From Nocardioides sp. (GTDB lineage: Bacteria > Actinomycetota > Actinomycetes > Propionibacteriales > Nocardioidaceae), in NCBI GenBank assembly GCA_037045645.1, contig JBAOIH010000004.1, forward strand, positions 186,001-250,000: DNA of 64,000 nucleotides, written 5' to 3'. Every line of letters begins with the position of its first letter. Position 1 is the first letter of the stretch. Below, piece after piece: positions 15,235 to 24,471 of this stretch. The position numbers were made by a program, and so were the translations under genes. The notes beneath the pieces are model-generated. The model saw nothing but the letters and a program-made list of their open reading frames with translations. It ran no database searches and was not told where the DNA came from.

Positions 15235-17523
15235 CTACGGAGCCGTCGGCTGGACCACCGTGATGCGGTGGACGGCGAACGTACGCACGTCGTCGCTGCG
15301 ATGGTCGTACGCCGTGAGTTGGCCACCCTCGACGCGTCGCGGATCGACCATCCGTTCGCTGGTGCTGCCGTGGTTGTCGACATAGCCGATAAGCACGGTG
15401 CTACGGGCTTCCACGGCCTCGCGAAGCGCAGCCAGCGCCGCCGTGGGACTGGTGGCCTCGCGCGGTCGAGCCGCCCCGATCTCCCGGGCAGCGTCGCCGG
15501 CTCGGATCGCGGAGACGACCGCATTGATCCGTGCCTCGTTGCGAGCCGTCTCGCGGGTCGCGACCGCTCGAGGAGTGCGGGGCAGACGCGCGCGCTGGAT
15601 GTCGGCGCGCGCCACACCTACGGTCCCGTCGGCCGCTTCCACGACAGGGGCGGCCCCGAGTTCGCGCAGCCGTGGCAACAGCACGTCGAGGGGGGTATCG
15701 CTGACGATCACCGTGGGCGCGATCCGGCGCAGCCGCAACGACGCCGCCTTGGGATGGTGCATCAACTCGGTGAGCGCGCCCTCGTCGTCGGCACGCAGGA
15801 AGGACTCCGCGTGCCCGACCCGCACGGTGCCGAACGTGCGGGCCACATCGTCGACGAGGTACGTCAGTGGCTGTGGCAGCGGTGTGCGCGACAAGCCCTC
15901 CAGGTAGGCGTGTACCTCGGTTGCCGACCAGCCGGCGTCGAACGCCCGGCGCAGTGAGTCCTTGCCGAAGCGATACACCGTGGCGCCGCCGCGCGATTCG
16001 ACATCCGCGAGCAGATGCAGCGCCCGGCTGATCTCGGAGGTCAACGGTCCCGGCGCGACGGCTGTCAGGTCCGCCTGCACCAGCAGGTGGTCGACAGGCT
16101 GTGGGAGCAGCGGGTCGAGCAGGCGTACGGCCTCCTCGGCATCGCCGTGCAGCAACGCCCGGGCGTACGCAGGCACCGCACCGAGTCCGGCGAAGCCCAA
16201 CATCCCCGCCTCGGTGACGCTGGCCGCCACCTGAGCATCGCGCGAGGTCGGGCGGCGCGGTCGCAGCCAGCGGATCCGGGCGACGAGCGAGGGAACCCCG
16301 GTGCCTGTGGCCAGCACGTCTCCTTCGGGCAGCGCGGCGATCTCTTCCAATGCGGCGCGCCGGGTCTGAGCCTGCAGCCCGCTGGACAACTCCGGCGCCA
16401 GTGCGTTGATCGCCTTGCCGCCGCTGTCTCGCGTGCCGACCAGCGCGGGCGTGCGCGGCGAGGCGAGCCAGGCGCCCGCGAGCCGAACCCACCGTGGCGC
16501 CGACCCGAGTGTGGACCAGGCATCGAACGCCTCGGTCGGCAGCCAGGCGTCGACCTCGTCGGCTGTGGTTCCCGTGGCGAGCAGTCCGGCGGCGAAGCAG
16601 ACCTCGATGATCAGGGCGGCCTCCCCGGCCTCCACTCCCAGCAGGGTGGACGCTGCCTTGAGATCGCGTACGCCCAGACCCCCCGTCCGCAATGCAGCCG
16701 GGGGATGAGTGCCCCACCGATCCAGGAGCAACTCGACCCGACGGGTGAGCTCGAAGGCGGCTCCAGCTGCGGCGCGTGCGACCAGTTTCGGGTCGCGTGA
16801 CCCCGTCGCCAACTCGGGCGTGACATCCACGGGTTCGTCGGTCGTACGACCACCGTGCAGCGCCAGGCCGACTTCGCCGGGAACCACGACCGTGCCCGAG
16901 CCGGCAGGCACCAGCAGGCCACGGGCAAGCAGTTCCTCCACGGGCGTACGGGCCTCGGCAGGATCGCCGATCGTGCGTGCGGCCTGTGTGCGTCCGGTCC
17001 CTCCCGCCGCGACCACGTGGGCGAGCAACGCCCTGGCCTCGGTGGAGACCGCCTCGAGGTCGGCCGCGATCGCGTCGCTCGGACGTGGGTCCGGCCCGAT
17101 CGGGCGCAGCCCGCTGGTCCCGTCTGTGCCGACGAGGAGTTCGGCGATCGTCGTCAGTGGGCGCAGTCCCTCCGGGGCGCGCCAGCACAGCGCGAGGTTC
17201 TCCAGGTGGGCCAGCGCGTCCGAGACGGCCGTGCTCCGAACGTCACTCACACGAACCAGTGCGCTCAGACCCTCAGGTGTGGTTTGACCGGCGATCACCA
17301 GGGCATCAAGGACCAAGAGCTCGCCATGGGTGAGTTGATCGAGTGCGCGCGAGACGGAGGCACGAGTCGCCGCCCGCGAAGCCAGTTGAGCAGAGTCGTG
17401 AGGAGCGGGCGTGGCAAGGTCTGGTCGTTCGCGCAGCAGCCGGCCCAGCCGGTCTGCGGGCCAGGACCTCAACACCTCGGCGAGCGTACGAGGTGCCGCT
17501 TGGGCACCAGACTCCTTCGCCAT
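15235..17523 (-). CDS. Helicase-associated protein with C-terminal WYL-like segment
   Basis: 762 residues, start ATG at 17523. It belongs to the actinobacterial helicase-C-associated family that accompanies XPB. The N-terminal half is a series of winged-helix-like repeats (LDQLTHGELLVLDALVIAG, ARTPVEELLARGLLV). The last 60 residues (VLIGYVDNHGSTSERMVDP, LTAYDHRSDDVRTFAVHRI) match the WYL ligand-sensing fold. A likely role is as a partner or regulator of XPB in DNA repair; the biochemistry is unknown. It is divergent from the PP2C gene. Confidence 0.85.
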   Translation of the reverse strand: MAKESGAQAAPRTLAEVLRSWPADRLGRLLRERPDLATPAPHDSAQLASRAATRASVSRALDQLTHGELLVLDALVIAGQTTPEGLSALVRVSDVRSTAVSDALAHLENLALCWRAPEGLRPLTTIAELLVGTDGTSGLRPIGPDPRPSDAIAADLEAVSTEARALLAHVVAAGGTGRTQAARTIGDPAEARTPVEELLARGLLVPAGSGTVVVPGEVGLALHGGRTTDEPVDVTPELATGSRDPKLVARAAAGAAFELTRRVELLLDRWGTHPPAALRTGGLGVRDLKAASTLLGVEAGEAALIIEVCFAAGLLATGTTADEVDAWLPTEAFDAWSTLGSAPRWVRLAGAWLASPRTPALVGTRDSGGKAINALAPELSSGLQAQTRRAALEEIAALPEGDVLATGTGVPSLVARIRWLRPRRPTSRDAQVAASVTEAGMLGFAGLGAVPAYARALLHGDAEEAVRLLDPLLPQPVDHLLVQADLTAVAPGPLTSEISRALHLLADVESRGGATVYRFGKDSLRRAFDAGWSATEVHAYLEGLSRTPLPQPLTYLVDDVARTFGTVRVGHAESFLRADDEGALTELMHHPKAASLRLRRIAPTVIVSDTPLDVLLPRLRELGAAPVVEAADGTVGVARADIQRARLPRTPRAVATRETARNEARINAVVSAIRAGDAAREIGAARPREATSPTAALAALREAVEARSTVLIGYVDNHGSTSERMVDPRRVEGGQLTAYDHRSDDVRTFAVHRITVVQPTAP

Positions 17524-17619
17524 CTCGCCAACGCTACCGCCGCGCGGCTCGCGCAGCCTTGTCCGCTCCCACTACTCTCTCCCGGCTGGTTCAGCCAGGT
17601 CGGATCTCGGGGAGGTGAA

Positions 17620-18438
17620 ATGAGCAGGGTCGAGTTGCACTACGGCGCCACCACCGACGTCGGCCACGTCCGGCGCGTCAACGAGGATTCCTTCCTTGCC
17701 GCGCCCCCGATCTTCGTCGTCGCCGACGGCATGGGCGGTCACTCCGGGGGAGACGTGGCCAGCCGCATCGTGGCCGAGGAGTTCGCGGCGCTCGCCGACT
17801 CCGAGCACACGCCACAGTCCGGCGCCGAGGCCATCGCCGACCTGCTCTCGCGCAGCCAGGCCCGCATCCAGGAGTACGCCGAGGCGCAGCGCACCTCCGG
17901 TGCACAGCGGTGGTACGCCGGTACGACCGCAGTGATCGCCCTGCTCGTCCACGACAACGGCTTCCACAAGTGGCTGCTGGCCAACCTCGGAGACTCGCGC
18001 ATCTATCGACTTCTCGACGGATCGTTGGAGCAGGTCAGCGTCGACCATTCGGTGGTCCAGGAGTTGATCGAGGCCGGCGAGATCACCGCAGCCGAGGCCG
18101 ACACCCACCCCGAGCGGCATGTGGTCACGCGGGCGTTGGGTGGCCCGGGCGTGGCGGAAGCGGACTACTTCCTGCTGCCGATGCCTTCGGTCGAGAGGCT
18201 GCTCCTGTGCTCCGACGGGATCAGCGGCCTCATCTGCGATGAGGTGATCGCCGAACTGCTCAACAAGTTCGACGACCCCCGCGACGCCGCCGACCATCTG
18301 GTCCGCGCGGCCTTGGAAGCAGGGGGTCGTGACAACGCCACGGCCATCGTGGTGGATGTGGTGGGATTGCACGCATCCGAGACGGACGACTCGCCCATGT
18401 CGGTGAGCTTGGAACAGAAACTGGGGGCTCGGCCATGA
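17620..18438 (+). CDS. PP2C-family serine/threonine phosphatase
   Basis: 272 residues; ATG at 17620 preceded by GGAGG. The metal-dependent phosphatase motifs are in order: VRRVNEDSFL, VVADGMGGHSGG, GTTAVIALL, ANLGDSRIYRL, DHSVVQELIEAGEI, LLCSDGISGLI and GGRDNATAIVVDV. It is a cytoplasmic protein that removes phosphate from Ser/Thr targets. It overlaps the FHA gene downstream (ATGA), and a second FHA protein follows, so the operon forms a phospho-Thr signalling unit. The matching kinase is not in the window. Confidence 0.95.
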   Translation: MSRVELHYGATTDVGHVRRVNEDSFLAAPPIFVVADGMGGHSGGDVASRIVAEEFAALADSEHTPQSGAEAIADLLSRSQARIQEYAEAQRTSGAQRWYAGTTAVIALLVHDNGFHKWLLANLGDSRIYRLLDGSLEQVSVDHSVVQELIEAGEITAAEADTHPERHVVTRALGGPGVAEADYFLLPMPSVERLLLCSDGISGLICDEVIAELLNKFDDPRDAADHLVRAALEAGGRDNATAIVVDVVGLHASETDDSPMSVSLEQKLGARP

Positions 18439-19649
18439 CGAGTCAAGATCTCGTGACCACCGGCGTACGCGCCTTCGCTCCGGGCGACTGGTTCGCCGTG
18501 CTGGGCGCCGACACGGCCGTCTTCCTTCCTGCCGCTCAGCGCGATCGGGTAGCCGCGCTGTGGGATTCCGTCGACTCCGGAGCGGGCTTTTCCGAGGTGC
18601 TCGACGCGCTGCTGGCGTCGGGGTTGAGTTCACTGCCCGCCTTCGTCGTGCTCGGCGAGGACGGCGGTCGGGTGCTGGTGCGCGGTGATGCGGTCGTACG
18701 TGCCACCGCCGCAGGCGAAGAGGTCCGGGTGGCCTGCGACCAGGCAGCGACCTGGGCCGAGCACGTGTTCGAGGATCCGGCCGCACTGTCGATCGAGCTC
18801 GACGGGAGTGCGGAGCCGGCCGACCTGAGCATCACCACCGGGCTGGTGCGCGTCAGTCGGGTCGTCTGGCGCGAGGGTGGCACCGACGAGGCCGACGTCC
18901 GCGACGTGCCAGACGAGGTGACCGCACTGCTGGTCGACCCCGGCACCGAGGACAGCACCGGGCTGGAAAGCGCAGCGGTGGCCGAGCCTGAGCCGGTGGC
19001 CGACCCCGAGCCGGTCGTGGCGCCCGAGCCGGTGGCCGAGCCCGAGCCCGTGGTGGCGCCCGAGCCGGTGGCCGAGCCCGAGCCCGTGGTGGCGCCCGAG
19101 CCGGTGGCCGAGCCCGAGCCCGTGGCGGCACCCGAACCGGTGGTCAGGCCCGAACCCGTGGTCGAGCCCGAGCCCGAGCCACAGCCGGACCCGCTCGCCC
19201 ACGACGGGCACACGCAATATGGCGCCCGCGACAACGAGCCTGACCGTCCGCTCATGGGCCTGCCAGGGCAGCCGCCCCCGCCGAGTGTGGTGTCGAAGCC
19301 GGTCGCGAGGCTGGTCGTTTCGTCAGGCCAGATCGTCGAAGTCGACCGCGTCGTGCTGGTCGGGCGTGCGCCCGAGGCGCGCCGATTCTCCTCTCAGGAA
19401 CAACCCGTGCTGTTGACCGTGCCCAGCCCCAACCAGGAGATCTCCTCGACCCACCTGGAGATTCGGCCGGGCGCTGGTGCTGATCACGGATCGGCGGTCG
19501 TCACCGACCTCGGCTCGACCAACGGCACCGTCCTGGTGCAGCCGGGCCTGCCCCCCGAGGACCTGCAGCCGGGCATCGCCGTCCAGTTGATCCCTGGCGC
19601 GATCCTGGACCTGGCCGACGGCGTCACCATCCAGATCACCAAGGCGTGA
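18435..19649 (+). CDS. FHA-domain protein with a Pro-Glu-Pro repeat linker
   Basis: 404 residues. Residues 1-165 are a domain I do not recognise. Residues about 175-250 are a rigid linker of repeated EPV(A/V) units such as PEPVAEPEPVVA. The C-terminal FHA domain has VLVGRAPEARRF, EISSTHLEIRPG and DLGSTNGTVL, which bind phosphothreonine. It starts inside the phosphatase stop, so the products are made together and probably act on the same phosphoprotein. The repeat is also seen at DNA level and may vary in length between strains. Confidence 0.88.
   Translation: MTSQDLVTTGVRAFAPGDWFAVLGADTAVFLPAAQRDRVAALWDSVDSGAGFSEVLDALLASGLSSLPAFVVLGEDGGRVLVRGDAVVRATAAGEEVRVACDQAATWAEHVFEDPAALSIELDGSAEPADLSITTGLVRVSRVVWREGGTDEADVRDVPDEVTALLVDPGTEDSTGLESAAVAEPEPVADPEPVVAPEPVAEPEPVVAPEPVAEPEPVVAPEPVAEPEPVAAPEPVVRPEPVVEPEPEPQPDPLAHDGHTQYGARDNEPDRPLMGLPGQPPPPSVVSKPVARLVVSSGQIVEVDRVVLVGRAPEARRFSSQEQPVLLTVPSPNQEISSTHLEIRPGAGADHGSAVVTDLGSTNGTVLVQPGLPPEDLQPGIAVQLIPGAILDLADGVTIQITKA
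18979..19190 (+). repeat. Tandem repeats encoding the Pro-Glu-Pro linker
   Basis: Near-identical 36-bp units built from GAGCCGGTGGCCGAGCCC and GAGCCCGTGGTGGCGCCC recur about three to four times, all multiples of three so the frame is kept. They encode a stiff, acidic spacer between the N-terminal part and the FHA domain. Confidence 0.8.
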
Positions 19650-20851
19650 ACGGCGCCTCTCCGATGACTGCCGTCACCCCCGACGAGACCACCGCCTTCC
19701 CGGCTGCGGGTCTCGAACGCCGCTTCTATGCGTTCGCGATCGACCGCGTGATCGCGTGGACCCTCTTCGCGGCGGCAGGGGTGGGGGCGTGGGCGCTGTT
19801 CTTCCGTCATGGGGAGGTGCTGCCCGGCGTACTCCTCATCGTCGGCGTCGTGCTCCTGGTGTCGTTGATCTTCGCGGTGCTGCTCGGTGCGGCAGGACGC
19901 TCGCCAGGCAAGGCCGCGATGGGTCTGCGGCTGGTGCACCACGGGACGGGTACGCCCCCGGGCGTGGGTCCGGCACTCCTGCGCACGCTCGTTCTCGGGG
20001 TTGCCACCATCCCCACCCTGGGGTTGGGACTCGCGACCTTGGCTTGGACGGCCATGATGGATCCCTCCCGGATGCGCCGCGGCTGGCACGACCACGTGAG
20101 CAAGGCGGTCGTGGTCGACATGCGCCCGCGGCAGGTGGCCGAGGAGGCGACCGACTCCCAGCCGCGGCACGTGGTGAACCTGACCGCGATGCGCCTGGTC
20201 CCCGCCGCGCCCGCCGAGACCGCGACACCAGCGCCGTCGCGGCGCACGCCGACGCCCGCGCCCAGGCCCCCGTCCGAACCGGCGCAGGCCGCGCCGATCC
20301 CACCGGCGCCGCCCCCCGTACGTCAGGCACCCCCGCAAGCCCCGCCTCCACGTCAGCCGGCGCAGGCCCCGGAGCCCTCCGCGCCGATGTCCTCCGCGCC
20401 GATGCCATCCGGGCCGATGCCATCCGGGCCGGCTCGACCACCCGCGCCCGACAGCGGGCGCACCGTCGTACGCAGTGGTGCCCCGGCGCCGCCGCCCGCC
20501 ACGGCCACGGCGCCGGTGTCACGATGGCGGGTGACCTTCGACGACGGACAGTCCTTCATCGTGGAGGGCCTGGGCATCATCGGACGCCGTCCCGAGGCAC
20601 GCCCCGGTGAGCCGGTGCGACACAGCGTGCCGCTGCAGAGCAACGACATGTCAGTGTCCAAGACCCATGCCCAGATCCAGTTGACGCCCGATGGCGGGAT
20701 GCTGGTGATGGACCGCGGTTCGACCAACGGCTCGACACTGGTCCGGCAGGGGGTTTCCAAGCAGTTGGGTGCCGGTCGGCCGGCGACCCTCTTGGACGGG
20801 GACGTGGTGAAGTTCGGCGATCGCAGGATGACGGTCAGCCGCGAGCGCTGA
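19646..20851 (+). CDS. RDD-family membrane protein with C-terminal FHA domain
   Basis: 401 residues from the GTG at 19646 (GTGA overlap with the previous stop); ATG 19664 is the alternative. The N-terminal RDD domain has GLERRFYAFAIDRVIAW, transmembrane helices and GRSPGKAAMGLRLV. A long Pro/Ala linker (about residues 190-290) follows, then an FHA domain with GIIGRRP, SVSKTHAQIQL and DRGSTNGSTLV. It would anchor a phosphothreonine reader at the membrane. It is the third gene of the PP2C/FHA operon. Confidence 0.9.
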   Translation: MNGASPMTAVTPDETTAFPAAGLERRFYAFAIDRVIAWTLFAAAGVGAWALFFRHGEVLPGVLLIVGVVLLVSLIFAVLLGAAGRSPGKAAMGLRLVHHGTGTPPGVGPALLRTLVLGVATIPTLGLGLATLAWTAMMDPSRMRRGWHDHVSKAVVVDMRPRQVAEEATDSQPRHVVNLTAMRLVPAAPAETATPAPSRRTPTPAPRPPSEPAQAAPIPPAPPPVRQAPPQAPPPRQPAQAPEPSAPMSSAPMPSGPMPSGPARPPAPDSGRTVVRSGAPAPPPATATAPVSRWRVTFDDGQSFIVEGLGIIGRRPEARPGEPVRHSVPLQSNDMSVSKTHAQIQLTPDGGMLVMDRGSTNGSTLVRQGVSKQLGAGRPATLLDGDVVKFGDRRMTVSRER

Positions 20852-20866
20852 GCAGGCCCGATCCGA

Positions 20867-21652
20867 TCAAGCCCAGTCGGTCTGCGCCAGCAACCCGGTG
20901 ATGGTGGCCCCGACCTCGGGCGACACCGCGCCGACCAGCCCGGACGGTGCCGGATCGATCGGCGAATAGGCCCGCCCCTCGGCGGTCCCCAGGAATCCGC
21001 CCGACTCTGCGAGCAGGAGGCTGCCGGGCGCGTGATCCCACGGGAAGGTCCCGCCGTAGAGCAGGTACGCCGCGTCGCCCTCCACCAGATGCGGGTAATC
21101 GATCCCGCACGACACCCAGGTCAACTCCAGGGGTGACAGGCCGGGCAGGGTGCGACCGATCCATCGCCTGCGCGAGGTGACGCCGCGCCAGGGTTGTGCA
21201 ACGCCGGGCGTACGCATCCGCTCGCCGTTGCGGAAGGCGCCGGCGCCACGCTCGGCGACGTAGGCCAACTCGTGCTGCGGCTGCCAGATCCAGGCACGTA
21301 CCACCTCGCCGGCGCGGGTCTCGGACACCATCACCGCATGGTCGGGGGAGCCGTTGACGAAGTTCTTGGTGCCGTCGACCGGATCGACGGTGAAGGCGTG
21401 CTCGGCAGCACGGAAGGCATCGAGCAGGCCGTGGTCTTGCGCGTACGCCTCCTCGCCGAGGATCACCGCGTCGGGATAGGCCACCCGGAGCGCGGCGGTG
21501 ATCGCGACCTCCGACTCCTGATCGGCCACCGTGACGAGGTCGCCGGGCTGCTTCTCCGAGATCTCACCGGCAGCCAAGGCGCGAAAGCGCGGGTTGATGA
21601 ACTCGTCCGCAGTCTCCTGGAGCAACTCCAAGACGGCATCGGTGGCCAGCAC
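20867..21652 (-). CDS. Inositol-monophosphatase-family phosphatase
   Basis: 261 residues, GTG start. Family motifs are GDLVTVADQESE (first metal site), GEEA, DPVDGTKNFVNG (the DPxDGT core) and FPWDHAPGSLLLAESGG (WDxAxG). It would hydrolyse a phosphate monoester such as inositol 1-phosphate, histidinol phosphate or 3'-phosphoadenosine 5'-phosphate; the sequence does not decide which. It is divergent from the acyl-CoA synthetase with a 47-bp gap. Confidence 0.88.
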   Translation of the reverse strand: MLATDAVLELLQETADEFINPRFRALAAGEISEKQPGDLVTVADQESEVAITAALRVAYPDAVILGEEAYAQDHGLLDAFRAAEHAFTVDPVDGTKNFVNGSPDHAVMVSETRAGEVVRAWIWQPQHELAYVAERGAGAFRNGERMRTPGVAQPWRGVTSRRRWIGRTLPGLSPLELTWVSCGIDYPHLVEGDAAYLLYGGTFPWDHAPGSLLLAESGGFLGTAEGRAYSPIDPAPSGLVGAVSPEVGATITGLLAQTDWA

Positions 21653-21699
21653 GGTGACGAGGCTAGTCGCTGAGGGAGGTGCGGGCGTACGTTGCCCTC

Positions 21700-23316
21700 A
21701 TGGATTCGATCGCTCGTGGAGAGACCAGTCCCGCCCTGCTCGACGAGACGATCGGCGCCAACTTCGCCCGTACGGTCGGGGCGTACGCCGAGCGTGACGC
21801 GTTGATCGAGTGCGCCTCCGGAAGACGTTGGACGTGGGCGGAGCTCGACCGCGATGTCACCGCGCTGGCCAAGGGGCTGCTCGGAGCCGGGATCGCGAAA
21901 GGGGACAGGGTCGGGATCTGGGCGCCCAACTGTGCGGAGTGGACACTGACCCAGTTCGCCACGGCGAAGATCGGCGCGATCCTGGTCAACGTCAATCCGG
22001 CCTATCGCACCCACGAATTCTCCTACGCCGTCAACCAGTCGGGACTGCGCCTGCTGGTCGCGGCTACCGCCTTCAAGACCAGCGACTACCGCGCGATGAT
22101 CGAGGAGACGGCCCAGCACAACAGCACGCTGACCCGAGTGGTGTACCTCGACGACGAGGCCAGTTGGCAGGGGCTCATCGCGCAGGGCGCGGGGATCGAC
22201 GATGCGGCGCTGCGCGAGCGCGCGGCGGAATTGACCCCCGATGACCCGATCAACATCCAGTACACCTCGGGCACGACCGGCTACCCCAAGGGCGCCACGC
22301 TGAGCCACCGCAACATCCTCAACAACGGCTACCTGGTGGGGGAGGTCTGCCGCTACACCGAGGTCGATCGGGTCGCGATTCCGGTGCCGTTTTATCACTG
22401 TTTCGGCATGGTCATGGGCAATCTGGCCTGCTCCAGCCACGGCGCTGCGATGGTGATTCCCGCGCCCGGATTCGACCCGGCCCTGACGCTGAAGGCCGTG
22501 GCCGATGAGCGGTGCACGTCGCTGTACGGCGTGCCGACGATGTTCATCGCGGAGTGGGCGCTGCCGGACTTCGAGTCGTACGACCTCGCGTCCGTGCGCA
22601 CCGGCATCATGGCGGGTTCGCCGTGTCCGGCCGAGATGATGAAGAAGCTGATCGCCTCGGGCGTCGAGGAGATGACCATCTGCTACGGCATGACCGAAAC
22701 GTCACCGGTGTCGACTCAAACGCGTACGGACGACTCGTTCGAGGTCAAGGTGGGGACCGTGGGCCGGGTGGCGCCGCACGTCGAGATCAAGATCGTCGAC
22801 CCCGTGAGCGGTGACCCGGTGCCACGCGGTGAGCCGGGGGAGTTCTGCACGCGTGGGTACTCGGTGATGCTCGGCTACTGGCAGGACCCGGAGAAGACCG
22901 CGGAGGCGATCGACGCCGACGGCTGGATGCATACCGGCGACCTGGGCGTGATGGATGACGACGGCAACGTCTCGATCACGGGGCGGATCAAGGACATGGT
23001 CATTCGCGGTGGCGAGAACGTCTATCCGCGCGAGATCGAGGAGTTCCTCTACACCCACCCCGACGTCGAGGACGTGCAGGTGGTCGGGGTGCCCGATGAG
23101 AAGTACGGCGAGGAACTCTGCGCCTGGATCAAATTGAAGGCCGGCGCCGACCCGATCGACGCGGACGGCGTACGTGCGTTCGCCACCGGCAAGCTCGCGC
23201 ACTACAAGATCCCGCGCTACGTGATGCTGGTCGAGGAGTTCCCGATGACGGTGACGGGCAAGATCCGCAAGGTCCAGATGCGCGAGGAGTCGGCCGCGAA
23301 ACTCGGACTCGCCTGA
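21700..23316 (+). CDS. Acyl-CoA synthetase (fatty-acid CoA ligase, AMP-forming)
   Basis: 538 residues from ATG 21700; the longer GTG start at 21679 is less likely. ANL-family motifs are complete: the P-loop YTSGTTGYPKGATLSH, ICYGMTETSPVS, GWMHTGDLGVMDDDGN, GRIKDMVIRGGENVYPREIE, and the C-terminal lysine in MTVTGKIRKVQM. It activates a fatty acid through an acyl-AMP intermediate. Length and motifs match medium/long-chain ligases of the FadD type. It is followed 26 bp later by a HAD gene on the same strand. Confidence 0.93.
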   Translation: MDSIARGETSPALLDETIGANFARTVGAYAERDALIECASGRRWTWAELDRDVTALAKGLLGAGIAKGDRVGIWAPNCAEWTLTQFATAKIGAILVNVNPAYRTHEFSYAVNQSGLRLLVAATAFKTSDYRAMIEETAQHNSTLTRVVYLDDEASWQGLIAQGAGIDDAALRERAAELTPDDPINIQYTSGTTGYPKGATLSHRNILNNGYLVGEVCRYTEVDRVAIPVPFYHCFGMVMGNLACSSHGAAMVIPAPGFDPALTLKAVADERCTSLYGVPTMFIAEWALPDFESYDLASVRTGIMAGSPCPAEMMKKLIASGVEEMTICYGMTETSPVSTQTRTDDSFEVKVGTVGRVAPHVEIKIVDPVSGDPVPRGEPGEFCTRGYSVMLGYWQDPEKTAEAIDADGWMHTGDLGVMDDDGNVSITGRIKDMVIRGGENVYPREIEEFLYTHPDVEDVQVVGVPDEKYGEELCAWIKLKAGADPIDADGVRAFATGKLAHYKIPRYVMLVEEFPMTVTGKIRKVQMREESAAKLGLA

Positions 23317-23342
23317 CTTGGCCGCGTCGTACGCTCACCCGA

Positions 23343-23984
23343 GTGAGTGACCTCGTTGTCGGGTTCGACCTCGACATGACGCTGATCGATACGGTGCCCG
23401 GCTTCGTCGAGGTGTTGAAAGCACTCGGTGACGAACTCGGTGTCGCGCTGCCCGTCGAGGACCTCACCGCGAAGCTCGGTCCGCCGCTCGACCACACCTT
23501 GGCGCCCTACGTCGAGGCCACTCGGTTGGGTCCGGCGATCGACCGGTTCCGGGAGCTCTATCCCGACCACGCGATCCAGAGCGTTCCGGTGCTGCCCGGC
23601 GCGGTCGAGGCGCTGGCTGCCGTACGCCACCACGGCGGACGCATCGTCGTCGTCACCGGAAAGTTCACGCCGAACGCCCGTCTGCACGTGGACCATCTCA
23701 ACCTGGATGTCGATGTCCTCGAAGGCAAGGTGTGGGGTGCGGGCAAGGGCGAGGTGTTGCGCCGGGAGGGCTGCCAGATCTATGTCGGCGACCACATCCA
23801 CGACGTCGAAGGGGCCAAAGCCGCCGACTGCCTGTCGGTGTCGGTGCTGACCGGTGGCTGCTCCGCCGACGAGCTGCGCGAGGCGGGCACCGACGTGGTG
23901 TTGCCCGCCCTCACCGACTTCCCGGACTGGTTGACGGACTGGCGGGCGGATCCTGCGAGGGCCGGCGGGAACAACCCGGACTGA
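23343..23984 (+). CDS. HAD-family phosphatase
   Basis: 213 residues, GTG start. HAD motifs are GFDLDMTLIDT (nucleophile D and general acid D), VVTGKFTPNA (motif II T), a lysine in GAGKGEVLRREG, and YVGDHIHDVEGAKAA (motif IV). The length and cap position fit phosphoglycolate-phosphatase-like enzymes. Substrate unknown. It lies between the acyl-CoA synthetase and the cold-shock gene, all on the same strand. Confidence 0.88.
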   Translation: MSDLVVGFDLDMTLIDTVPGFVEVLKALGDELGVALPVEDLTAKLGPPLDHTLAPYVEATRLGPAIDRFRELYPDHAIQSVPVLPGAVEALAAVRHHGGRIVVVTGKFTPNARLHVDHLNLDVDVLEGKVWGAGKGEVLRREGCQIYVGDHIHDVEGAKAADCLSVSVLTGGCSADELREAGTDVVLPALTDFPDWLTDWRADPARAGGNNPD

Positions 23985-24075
23985 CAACCCGTTGGCCGGG
24001 GGTGGCAACAGCCACGTAGCATGTCGGCGCGCACCGATCAGCAGCGCCATCGCAGCAACACCCCAAGGAGAAGCC

Positions 24076-24471
24076 GTGCCCACTGGCAAGGTCAAGTGGT
24101 TCGACGCCGAGAAGGGCTTCGGCTTCCTCTCGCAAGAGAGCGGTCCGGACGTCTACGTGCACGCCGACGCGCTGCCCGAAGGGGTGACCACGCTGCGCAA
24201 CGGCACGCGGGTCGAGTTCGGCATCGCGCAGGGCCGCCGCGGTGAGCAGGCCCTCCAGGTGCGCGTCCTCGACGCACCTGCCTCTGTCGTACGCAACCAG
24301 CGCAACTCGCAGCGCAAGAAGCCCGACGAGATGGCCACCATCGTCGAGGACGCGATCCGCGCGCTCGACAACCTCGGTGAGGCCTACCGCCACGGGCGCC
24401 ACCCCGACGCCAAACTCACCAAACCGGTCGCCAAGGTGCTGCGAGCCCTGGCCGATCAGCTCGAACTCTGA
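24076..24471 (+). CDS. Cold-shock-domain protein with C-terminal extension
   Basis: 131 residues from GTG 24076, with AAGGAG six bases upstream. Residues 1-65 are a cold-shock domain: GKVKWFDAEKGFGFL (RNP1) and DVYVHADAL (RNP2-like). It binds single-stranded nucleic acid and can act as an RNA chaperone. The extra 60 residues (ATIVEDAIRALDNLGEAYRHG, KVLRALADQLEL) are typical of the longer actinobacterial paralogue. Its end overlaps the convergent MFS gene by 16 bp. Confidence 0.92.
   Translation: MPTGKVKWFDAEKGFGFLSQESGPDVYVHADALPEGVTTLRNGTRVEFGIAQGRRGEQALQVRVLDAPASVVRNQRNSQRKKPDEMATIVEDAIRALDNLGEAYRHGRHPDAKLTKPVAKVLRALADQLEL

Noticed and set aside
18979..19190. Repeats that could be mistaken for a CRISPR array.
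   Set aside because: The units are directly adjacent, in frame and encode a Pro-Glu-Pro linker inside an FHA protein; there are no spacers.
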